From: an uncultured Bacteroidales bacterium | GTDB taxonomy: Bacteria; Bacteroidota; Bacteroidia; Bacteroidales; UBA932 | Assembly (NCBI GenBank): GCA_946406275.1 | Contig: CAMJJZ010000079.1 | Location: 1-5,153, forward strand | Length of the DNA: 5,153 bases | Direction of reading: 5' to 3' | Part shown: one piece after another, positions 1-5,153 of the stretch | Layout: each line of letters starts with the position of its first letter | Numbering within the stretch: the first letter of the stretch is position 1 | Notes under the pieces: generated by a model | Databases searched by the model: none | The model's input: only the letters and a program-made list of their open reading frames with translations | Told to the model about the DNA's origin: nothing | Translations under genes and position numbers: made by a program

Positions 1-21
1 AATAAACTAAAACTAAACAAT
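1..21 (+). promoter_or_regulatory. A-rich translation-initiation leader of the phosphohexomutase gene
   Basis: The 21 bases before the ATG are almost all A and T with a few C (AATAAACTAAAACTAAACAA then T) and contain no GG or GGAG Shine-Dalgarno motif. Unstructured A-rich leaders of this kind are known to support initiation in Bacteroidota, where Shine-Dalgarno pairing is little used. This supports the ATG at 22 as the start. The promoter is not visible: there is no room for a Bacteroides-type -33/-7 pair (TTTG / TAnnTTTG), so it must lie upstream of the window. Confidence 0.5.
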
Positions 22-1389
22 ATGGGAGCATTTCACGCATACGACATCAGAGGTATCTACAATGTAGATTTTGACAAGGATGTAGCATATAAGGTGGGTT
101 ATTTCCTGCCGGAACTGCTTAAGGCAGACAAAGTGCTGGTGGGAAGGGACTGCCGCCTTTCCGGCCAAGAGATTCACGACTATCTTATTAAAGGTATCAC
201 AGACGCAGGGGCAGATGTGGACGATATTGGCTACAGCAGCACTCCGCTGGTATACTTCGGCACTGCGAACTACGGCTACAAGGCTTCCGTACAGATAACC
301 GCATCACACAATCCCCGTGAGTACAACGGCATGAAGGTAAGCCGTGAGAATGCCCTTCCCGTGGGCCTGGACACTGGCCTTGGCCAGATAAAGCAGTGGA
401 TAGACGAAGGCCGTCCCACTCCCAAGGCCGCAAAGCCCGGCAAGGTAACTGAGATTGACATCAAGCCGGACTACCTCAAGTTCCTCATGAAGTTCAAGGG
501 AGACTACTCCAACCTCAAGATAGCCTTCGACCTTTCCAACGGCATGAGCACCCTCTTTGCCAAGGAAGTGTATAAGGGAGAGGACGCCACCTTCCTGTTC
601 GATGAAATGGACGGCAGCTTCCCCAACCACGAGCCCAATCCTCTGGTTCCCAAGAACGTGGAGCCCCTCAAGAAGCTGGTTGCAGACATCAAGGCCGACA
701 TCGGCGTCATTTATGACGGCGACGCAGACCGCGTGATGTTCGTGGACGATAAGGCCCGCTTCGTGGCTCCTGACCTGGTGGTAGCCCTCATGGCTCGCTA
801 CTTCTGCGACGAGCGCGGCGAAAAGAATCCCCGCGTGCTGCAGGAAATCCGCTCCAGCCTTGCCGTGGCAGAGGAACTCACCAAGAATTACAACGCAGAG
901 GTCCATACCTGGCGCGTGGGCCGCGCATTCGCGGCTCCCAAGCTCCGTGAAATTGACGGTCTCTGGGGCGGCGAGCTCGCAGGCCACTACTATTTCAAGG
1001 ACTTTTTCTACAGCGACAGCGGCATGCTTTCCAGCATCATCGTCCTCCGCATAGTGAGCGCCCTCAAGAAGAAGGGCATCAAGCTCTCCGACGAAATGGA
1101 CCGCCTCACCGGCTATGAGAACTCCGGCGAGATAAACTATAAGGTAGAAGACAAGAAGGGCGCCATGGATGCCGTAAAGGCCTTCTTCGAGAAAGCGGAG
1201 AAGCCCACCAAGGTCATGGACTTCGACGGTTATCGTCTTGAATTCCCCGGCTGGTGGTTCAACATCCGTCCTTCCAACACGGAACCTTACCTCCGCTTTA
1301 TATGCGAGGCCACTTCCAAGGAGCTCCTCAAGGAAAAGATAGCCCTGGCCGATAAGATTATCGTAGAGCAGTTTGGCGGCAAGAGATAG
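22..1389 (+). CDS. manB: Phosphomannomutase/phosphoglucomutase (alpha-D-phosphohexomutase family)
   Basis: Cytoplasmic enzyme that interconverts hexose 6-phosphate and hexose 1-phosphate (mannose and/or glucose) through a phosphoserine, feeding nucleotide-sugar synthesis for surface polysaccharides and glycans. All four family signatures are visible in order: the phosphoserine loop TASHNP (93-98, Ser95); the metal loop DGDADR (232-237, Asp232/234/236); the sugar-specificity loop GGELAGHYYF (316-325, Glu318 and His322); and the phosphate-binding loop RPSNTEP (416-422). The N-terminal YDIRGI (7-12) and GRDCRLSG (41-48) are also typical. At 455 aa it is full length for the bacterial PMM/PGM group. 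The ATG follows an A-rich leader and the protein begins right at the conserved N-terminal motif, so this start is preferred. One oddity is Arg301, where the Pseudomonas PMM/PGM has a His (see findings). It is followed after one base by the M23 peptidase gene. Family assignment is very secure; the preference for mannose or glucose substrate, and hence the symbol, is less so. Confidence 0.95.
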   Translation: MGAFHAYDIRGIYNVDFDKDVAYKVGYFLPELLKADKVLVGRDCRLSGQEIHDYLIKGITDAGADVDDIGYSSTPLVYFGTANYGYKASVQITASHNPREYNGMKVSRENALPVGLDTGLGQIKQWIDEGRPTPKAAKPGKVTEIDIKPDYLKFLMKFKGDYSNLKIAFDLSNGMSTLFAKEVYKGEDATFLFDEMDGSFPNHEPNPLVPKNVEPLKKLVADIKADIGVIYDGDADRVMFVDDKARFVAPDLVVALMARYFCDERGEKNPRVLQEIRSSLAVAEELTKNYNAEVHTWRVGRAFAAPKLREIDGLWGGELAGHYYFKDFFYSDSGMLSSIIVLRIVSALKKKGIKLSDEMDRLTGYENSGEINYKVEDKKGAMDAVKAFFEKAEKPTKVMDFDGYRLEFPGWWFNIRPSNTEPYLRFICEATSKELLKEKIALADKIIVEQFGGKR

Positions 1390-1390
1390 G

Positions 1391-2431
1391 ATGAAAAAGA
1401 TCCTGTCAGTAATTGCCCTGCTGTCCTGCACGGCGCTTTGGGCACAGGAAAGCAACCGGGAGGCGGATTCCCTCCGCTACCAGTTCGGACGCCAGAAAAT
1501 CCTGTCCCAGACGCTTCGCAAAGGCACACCCTACGCGGACACCCTTGACACCGGCAACCCCGGCGTCAAGGTTGTCCTTTACAACAACGGCACATACCGT
1601 TTTGTAAAGGACCCCTCCGTGGTGGTCCGGGACAGCGTTTTCACAGAATACTGGGACACCCGTGCCGTTAATCCTTACAGGGAAGAACCGGAGAACCTGC
1701 CGGACCGCTTCAGCCTCTGGATAGTAGACACCCTGGATTCATACACCTGCCCGTATGTGACGCATCCCCGCTCCCTTTTTGGATACCGACACGGCCGCAG
1801 GCATCAGGGCATAGACCTCCCCTATCCTACCGGCACGCCCGTAGCGGCCGCTTTTGACGGCAGAGTGCGCATATCGGACTATGTTGGAGGCTACGGTAAT
1901 CTGGTGGTGATACGCCACGCAAACGGCCTGGAAACCTTCTACGGACACCTGTCAAAGAGGGATGTGGAATCCGGAGACTGGGTTAGCGCCGGCGATATCA
2001 TCGGCCTTGGAGGCTCCACCGGGCGTTCCACCGGGCCACACCTCCACTTCGAGACCCGCTACCGCGGCGCCGCCTTCGATCCCTCCTGGCTAATAGACTT
2101 TGAGACCGGCACCCTCCGTCACCGCCTGCTCAAGATACGCTCCTGGTACTTCAACCCCAACCAGCGCTACGTCCAGAGCATCGACGATGAGGACGAAATA
2201 TTCCGCACCGATGAAGAAGACCGCATCCTTGCAGAGGAACAGGCCAAGAAGGAAGCCGCAGCCCGCGCCGCCGCAGAGGCCGCAGCCATGAAGTACCACA
2301 CAATACGTTCCGGAGACACCCTCTCCGCCATCGCCAAGAAGTATCACACATCAGTTGCGGAAATCTGCCGCCTCAACGGCATCAAAGCAACCACGATACT
2401 ACAGATTGGAAGACGACTGAGAGTCAGATAA
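1391..2431 (+). CDS. Secreted M23 family metallopeptidase (murein endopeptidase) with C-terminal LysM domain
   Basis: Probable peptidoglycan hydrolase of 346 aa that cuts cross-links in the periplasm or at the cell surface. The first ~18 residues (MKKILSVIALLSCTALWA) form a signal peptide, probably cut before Gln19. Residues 19-110 are an unassigned N-terminal region with a YNNGTYRFV stretch. The M23/LytM domain spans about 125-235 and has the full zinc site: HxxxD (His138, Asp142), the active-site His186 in YGHLS, and HLH (His217, His219) in TGPHLHFE, so it should be active. Residues 265-300 are an acidic, then Ala/Glu/Lys-rich, probably helical linker. Residues 301-346 are a LysM glycan-binding domain (YHTIRSGDTLSAIAKKY...). 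The ATG at 1391 is chosen because it gives a clean signal peptide; a TTG at 1373 would add six residues ahead of it. Cys13 (LLSC) resembles a lipobox but lies very early. The one-base gap to the mutase gene suggests co-transcription and translational coupling. Confidence 0.93.
   Translation: MKKILSVIALLSCTALWAQESNREADSLRYQFGRQKILSQTLRKGTPYADTLDTGNPGVKVVLYNNGTYRFVKDPSVVVRDSVFTEYWDTRAVNPYREEPENLPDRFSLWIVDTLDSYTCPYVTHPRSLFGYRHGRRHQGIDLPYPTGTPVAAAFDGRVRISDYVGGYGNLVVIRHANGLETFYGHLSKRDVESGDWVSAGDIIGLGGSTGRSTGPHLHFETRYRGAAFDPSWLIDFETGTLRHRLLKIRSWYFNPNQRYVQSIDDEDEIFRTDEEDRILAEEQAKKEAAARAAAEAAAMKYHTIRSGDTLSAIAKKYHTSVAEICRLNGIKATTILQIGRRLRVR
2183..2290 (+). other. Acidic/Ala-rich helical linker in the M23-LysM protein
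   Basis: Codes for residues 265-300 of the M23 peptidase. It starts with a run of Asp/Glu (SIDDEDE, TDEED) and passes into a low-complexity Ala/Glu/Lys/Arg stretch made of repeated GCN codons. It has no glycine or proline and should form one long charged helix separating the catalytic domain from the LysM domain. The repetitiveness is at protein level; I see no precise DNA tandem repeat. Confidence 0.6.
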
Positions 2432-2433
2432 AC

Positions 2434-2467
2434 AATAATGGCCGGCCCAATTGGACCGGCCATTATT
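2434..2467. terminator. Bidirectional intrinsic terminator between convergent genes
   Basis: A perfect 12-bp inverted repeat, AATAATGGCCGG (2434-2445) and CCGGCCATTATT (2456-2467), encloses CCCAATTGGA. Past one C/A mismatch, two more C-G pairs (2447-2448 with 2453-2454) can close an AATT tetraloop. The stem is GC-rich in the middle and A/T-rich at its foot, so each strand has T-rich sequence on its 3' side: TTATTATTT on the +, ATTATTGTTTAT on the -. It lies 2 bases after the M23 stop and 17 bases beyond the TPR gene stop, where a shared terminator for convergent genes is expected. The T runs are interrupted, so efficiency in each direction is uncertain. Confidence 0.85.
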
Positions 2468-2484
2468 ATTTGATGTAAGAAAGC

Positions 2485-3792
2485 TTACTGGGCCTCGTTT
2501 ACGATGGCTTCCCACTTCTGGTATGCCTCCTGATACTCTGCGCCTTCAGCACGGAGCTGGAAGTTGAGCCTCTTGAGGAAGTCTGCGGCGGCAACCTTAA
2601 CCTCAGGAATCTTGCTGCAGTTGTAGCAGGATTCGAAGGGCTGGATTGCGCTCTTGTAGATGTTGTCAAGCTTGGCCTTCAGTTCATCGTACTTCTTCCA
2701 TTCGCGGACGTCGAGGGCGTTCATCTCGTCTACAAGGTCTTCTCCCTGCTTGAGGAGTGTGGTGCCAATTCCATAGAATGCCATGTCATAGTCCGGCTGG
2801 ATTTCCAGGGCCTTGTTGTAAGCGGCATTGGCTTTCTCATAAGCCTTGATGCCGGTGTAGATGTTGCCTTCCACATAGTAGAGGGAAGCGTTGTCCGGCA
2901 TGGCCTTCTTGGCCTCGTCCAGGAGCTCCACGATCTTCTCAGGATCTTCCTTGGTTGCAAGGTAGAGGTTGATGAGGTTTGTGAGGATGGGAGCGTTGTC
3001 CGGGAAAGCGGTGAGGCCGGTTGCCAGCAGGTTCTTTGCCTTGAGGGTATCCTTCTGGGCAAGGGCAATCTCTGACAGGGAGGCGTAAACGTTACCTTCC
3101 ATGAAGTGACCGTTGGCGATGCACTTGTTGTAGTACTCCTCTGCACGGGCGTAATTCTTTACCTGGAGTGCAGTGAAAGCGGTGTTGTAGAAGGAGTCGT
3201 CGTTGCGCTCCTCACTGGGGGTGAGGATGGAGGCGTCTGCGGCGCCCTTGAACAGGTCAGATGCAAGTGCCATGTTGCCAAGGGAGTAGGCGTTGAATGC
3301 ATCGTTATAGTATGCATCGACGATTTCCTTCATCTTGGGGGCGATGTCCTTATCCTTTCCGCCAAGCTCGAAAGCCTTGTGGTAAGCCTTTGCGGCCTCT
3401 CCAAGGATGTCTCCGGGAACGGAAGGCTTGGTAACGACCCACATCACAAGAAGGTCTGCCGCGTTGAAGTAAACGTCAACGTGGGAGTAGCTTACCTTTG
3501 TGAAGGTCTGGCCGTCGATGGCAACTTCCGCGGTGCCCTGGGGCTGCTCCTTGAACATCATGGAGAAGGTGGTGCGGTCGATACCCTGTGCAAGGTTTGC
3601 AGTAGGGTTGTTGTAAGCGGCGAGATAAGCCTTGCCAAGGTTCATCCAGGTGGCGGGCTTAACGTTCTTTTTAGCGTCCTGGGTTGCAGCGAGGGCCTTG
3701 TCTACGGCCTTCTGCATGTCTGCATCCGGTTTCTGCGCATAGGCGGCCACGAAGGTGCCAAGAAGCGCGAGAGTGAGTAAGAACTTTTTCAT
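2485..3792 (-). CDS. Exported tetratricopeptide-repeat (TPR) protein
   Basis: 435-aa protein of unknown specific role, probably a periplasmic scaffold for protein contacts. It starts with a clear Sec signal peptide (MKKFLLTLALLGTFVAAYA, cut before Gln20) with no lipobox Cys. A helical segment around 45-70 looks like a first TPR and is interrupted by a less helical insert, about 71-125 (FTKVSYSHVDVYF, LLVMWVV). Helical repeats follow at about 129-143, 160-192, 201-233, 235-266, 268-301 and 302-335; the last (YVEGNIYTGIKAYEKANAAYNKALEIQPDY) is the best match to the TPR consensus. Residues 350-435 hold charged helices and a CYNC motif (389-392). There is no catalytic domain. The start lies 20 bases after the gyrA stop on the same strand, so it is probably read from the gyrA transcript. 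I recall a TPR gene beside gyrA in other Bacteroidales, but cannot check that here. The fold is secure; the function is unknown. Confidence 0.9.
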   Translation of the reverse strand: MKKFLLTLALLGTFVAAYAQKPDADMQKAVDKALAATQDAKKNVKPATWMNLGKAYLAAYNNPTANLAQGIDRTTFSMMFKEQPQGTAEVAIDGQTFTKVSYSHVDVYFNAADLLVMWVVTKPSVPGDILGEAAKAYHKAFELGGKDKDIAPKMKEIVDAYYNDAFNAYSLGNMALASDLFKGAADASILTPSEERNDDSFYNTAFTALQVKNYARAEEYYNKCIANGHFMEGNVYASLSEIALAQKDTLKAKNLLATGLTAFPDNAPILTNLINLYLATKEDPEKIVELLDEAKKAMPDNASLYYVEGNIYTGIKAYEKANAAYNKALEIQPDYDMAFYGIGTTLLKQGEDLVDEMNALDVREWKKYDELKAKLDNIYKSAIQPFESCYNCSKIPEVKVAAADFLKRLNFQLRAEGAEYQEAYQKWEAIVNEAQ

Positions 3793-3812
3793 AGCTATTA
3801 ATAAGTTAATAA
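3793..3812 (-). promoter_or_regulatory. A/T-rich gyrA-TPR spacer and initiation region
   Basis: This 20-base spacer reads TTATTAACTTATTAATAGCT on the - strand, with two copies of TTATTAA eight bases apart and no Shine-Dalgarno motif. It is too short for a full promoter and has no hairpin that could terminate gyrA transcription, which supports read-through from gyrA. Its role is probably an unstructured ribosome-loading region of the Bacteroidota type. The small direct repeat may be chance in such AT-rich sequence. Confidence 0.4.
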
Positions 3813-5153
3813 TTATTCTTCTGCGGGAGTGCCTTCTGCCGCCTGGCTTTCCTCTTCTTCAGAGTGTGCTACAACCGATATGGCTGCGATGGCGTCTCCA
3901 TCCTTGATGTTAATGAGCTTTACGCCCTGAGTGGCACGTCCGGCAACACGTATTGTGCTGACAGGCATTCGGATTGTAAGGCCCGAGCGGCAGATAATCA
4001 TGAGGTCGTCTTCGTCGGTGACGTTCTTTATGGCTACCAGCCGGCCCGTCTTTTCCGTGATGTTGAGGGTTCTCACACCCTTGGCACCGCGGGCGGTCTG
4101 ACGGTAATCCTGAGGATCCGAGCGCTTTCCGAAACCGTTTTCGGAGACGGCCAGCACCTGGTGCTTTGCAGAGTCTTCCGCTTCCGGATCCTGGCTTACT
4201 ACGCCAACCACATAATCACCTTCATCAAGATTGATGCCACGGACGCCGGTGGAGGTTCTGCCAAGCGGCCTGGCGTCTGATTCATCGAACCTTACGCACC
4301 TGCCTCCGTTGGCCGCAATCATGATGTTGCAGCGGCCGTTGGTAAGGATTGCTTCAAGGAGTTCATCGTCCTCACGGATGTTGATGGCGTTGACGCCGTT
4401 GGTGCGGGGACGGGAGTAAGCCTCGAGGGAAGTCTTCTTGATTACACCGTTACGGGTTACCATGACGATGTAGTTGTTATTGATGAAGTCCTCGTCCTTG
4501 AGGGTCTTGACATTGAGGTATGCGCGGACGCTGTCGTCGGGTTCTATCATGAGGATGTTCTGGATGGCGCGGCCCTTGGAGGTGCGGGTGCCTTCCGGAA
4601 TCTCATAGACTTTGAGCCAGTAGCACCTGCCCTTCTGGGTGAACAGGAGCATCGTGCTGTGGGTGTTGGCTATGTAGATGTGTTCTATGAAGTCTTCGTC
4701 ACGGGTGGCGCTGCCCTTCATGCCAACGCCGCCGCGGTTCTGGGTGCGGAACTCCGTGAGAGGAGTGCGCTTGATGTAGCCAAGGTGAGAGATTGTGATC
4801 ACCTGGTCTTCGTCGGCATAGAAGTCCTCCGGGTTGAACTCGTCCTCCGCAAGGGTGATTTCCGTGCGGCGGGGATCTCCGTAGCGGGCCTTGAGGTCCG
4901 AGGTCTCCTCCTTCACTATCTTGAGCTGCTCCTCCACGGAACCGAGGACAATCTTGCAGTGCTCGATGAACTTCATAAGTTCGTCGTACTCGTTCTGGAG
5001 CTTTTCCCTTTCCAAGCCAACCAGCTGGCGCAGACGCATCTCTACGATTGCCGATGCCTGGGCCTCGGAGAACTGGTAGCGCTCCATGAGCATAGCCTTT
5101 GCCTCTTCTATGCTCTTGGTCTCATAGCGGATGATGTGGACTATCTCGTCGAT
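3813..5153 (-). CDS. gyrA: DNA gyrase subunit A, C-terminal part (gene cut by window edge)
   Basis: The last 446 codons plus stop of the gyrase A subunit, which with GyrB introduces negative supercoils into DNA using ATP. The reading frame is open to the right edge, starting at IDEIVHIIRYETKSIEEAKA; the catalytic Tyr and the quinolone-resistance region lie outside. Fragment residues 1-90 match the coiled-coil/C-gate region (MRLRQLVGLEREKL at 39-52), followed by ARYGDPRRTEI (89-99). Then come six repeats of the DNA-wrapping beta-pinwheel, at about 116-144, 165-197, 226-257, 274-307, 331-363 and 382-414, each with a strand-NG-strand core and ending near a GV or GI. The first ends with a GyrA-box-like QNRGGVG (138-144). 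Six blades with this box favour GyrA over ParC. The protein ends in an acidic tail (430-446). The Met at 5093 is internal, not the start. The TPR gene follows 20 bases downstream. Confidence 0.95.
   Translation of the reverse strand: MDEIVHIIRYETKSIEEAKAMLMERYQFSEAQASAIVEMRLRQLVGLEREKLQNEYDELMKFIEHCKIVLGSVEEQLKIVKEETSDLKARYGDPRRTEITLAEDEFNPEDFYADEDQVITISHLGYIKRTPLTEFRTQNRGGVGMKGSATRDEDFIEHIYIANTHSTMLLFTQKGRCYWLKVYEIPEGTRTSKGRAIQNILMIEPDDSVRAYLNVKTLKDEDFINNNYIVMVTRNGVIKKTSLEAYSRPRTNGVNAINIREDDELLEAILTNGRCNIMIAANGGRCVRFDESDARPLGRTSTGVRGINLDEGDYVVGVVSQDPEAEDSAKHQVLAVSENGFGKRSDPQDYRQTARGAKGVRTLNITEKTGRLVAIKNVTDEDDLMIICRSGLTIRMPVSTIRVAGRATQGVKLINIKDGDAIAAISVVAHSEEEESQAAEGTPAEE
4722..4742 (-). other. 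GyrA-box variant QNRGGVG in the first C-terminal blade
   Basis: Codes for Gln-Asn-Arg-Gly-Gly-Val-Gly, aligned with the GyrA box (QRRGG[R/K]G) that marks gyrase A and is needed in E. coli for DNA wrapping and supercoiling. The Q, second R, GG and final G are kept; the first Arg is Asn and the Lys/Arg at position six is Val. A Met-Lys pair (MKG) directly follows and might supply the missing charge. Confidence 0.8.

Noticed and set aside
1373..1390. A TTG start for the M23 gene, overlapping the mutase gene
   Set aside because: It would put MAARDR in front of a standard signal peptide that begins MKK at 1391. The ATG is the better codon and gives a normal n-region.
1418..1429. A lipobox (LLSC) making the M23 protein a lipoprotein
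   Set aside because: Cys13 is very early for a lipoprotein signal, Leu at -2 is not typical, and a plausible signal peptidase I site (LWA before Gln19) follows. It remains possible but less likely than ordinary secretion.
304..1455. A 383-codon open frame on the - strand opposite the phosphohexomutase gene
   Set aside because: It lies antisense to a gene with every catalytic motif intact. Its translation is a low-information mix of Ala, Val, Leu, Glu and His as expected from reading biased codons backwards, and it has no recognisable domain.
3106..3780. A 224-codon open frame on the + strand opposite the TPR gene
   Set aside because: Its Val/Gly/Leu/Cys-rich translation is typical of an antisense shadow of Lys/Ala/Asn-rich coding sequence, and the TPR protein on the other strand is clearly real.
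3813..5153. ParC (topoisomerase IV subunit A) instead of GyrA
   Set aside because: Six full C-terminal blades and a QNRGGVG box point to GyrA; ParC proteins usually have fewer or degenerate blades and no intact box.
1..5153. A novel defence, mobile or other undescribed gene system
   Set aside because: All four genes belong to recognised core families, coding density is about 98%, and I saw no integrase, transposase, direct-repeat array, tRNA or atypical composition.

Overview
The window looks like an ordinary chromosomal core region from a member of the Bacteroidota, most likely Bacteroidales. Three things suggest this: the style of the proteins (a phosphomannomutase opening MGAFHAYDIRGIYN, short signal peptides ending in '...AQ', and a GyrA with a QNRGGVG version of the GyrA box); the A/T-rich stretches without a Shine-Dalgarno motif in front of the start codons; and GC-rich coding sequence between very AT-rich gaps. 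I cannot name the genus from the sequence alone.

There are four protein genes in two convergent pairs. On the + strand, a complete phosphohexomutase gene (manB-like, 22-1389) is followed after one base by a secreted M23 peptidase with a C-terminal LysM domain (1391-2431). On the - strand, the 3' part of gyrA (3813-5153, running off the right edge) is followed after 20 bases by a secreted tetratricopeptide-repeat protein (2485-3792). The two pairs meet at a 53-bp gap holding a near-perfect hairpin (2434-2467) that could stop transcription from both sides.

The + pair has an envelope theme: the mutase would supply sugar phosphates for surface polysaccharide or glycan synthesis, and the M23-LysM protein would bind and cut peptidoglycan. 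The - pair joins DNA topology (gyrase A) to an exported TPR protein of unknown role, with spacing that suggests one transcript. No stretch over 60 bases lacks a gene. I see no RNA genes, mobile elements, CRISPR arrays, attachment sites or unfamiliar multi-gene system. The observations worth a second look are at residue level: an Arg where the P. aeruginosa mutase has a conserved active-site His, a GyrA box without its usual basic residues, an acidic GyrA tail, the reversed M23-LysM order, and a CxxC in the TPR protein.
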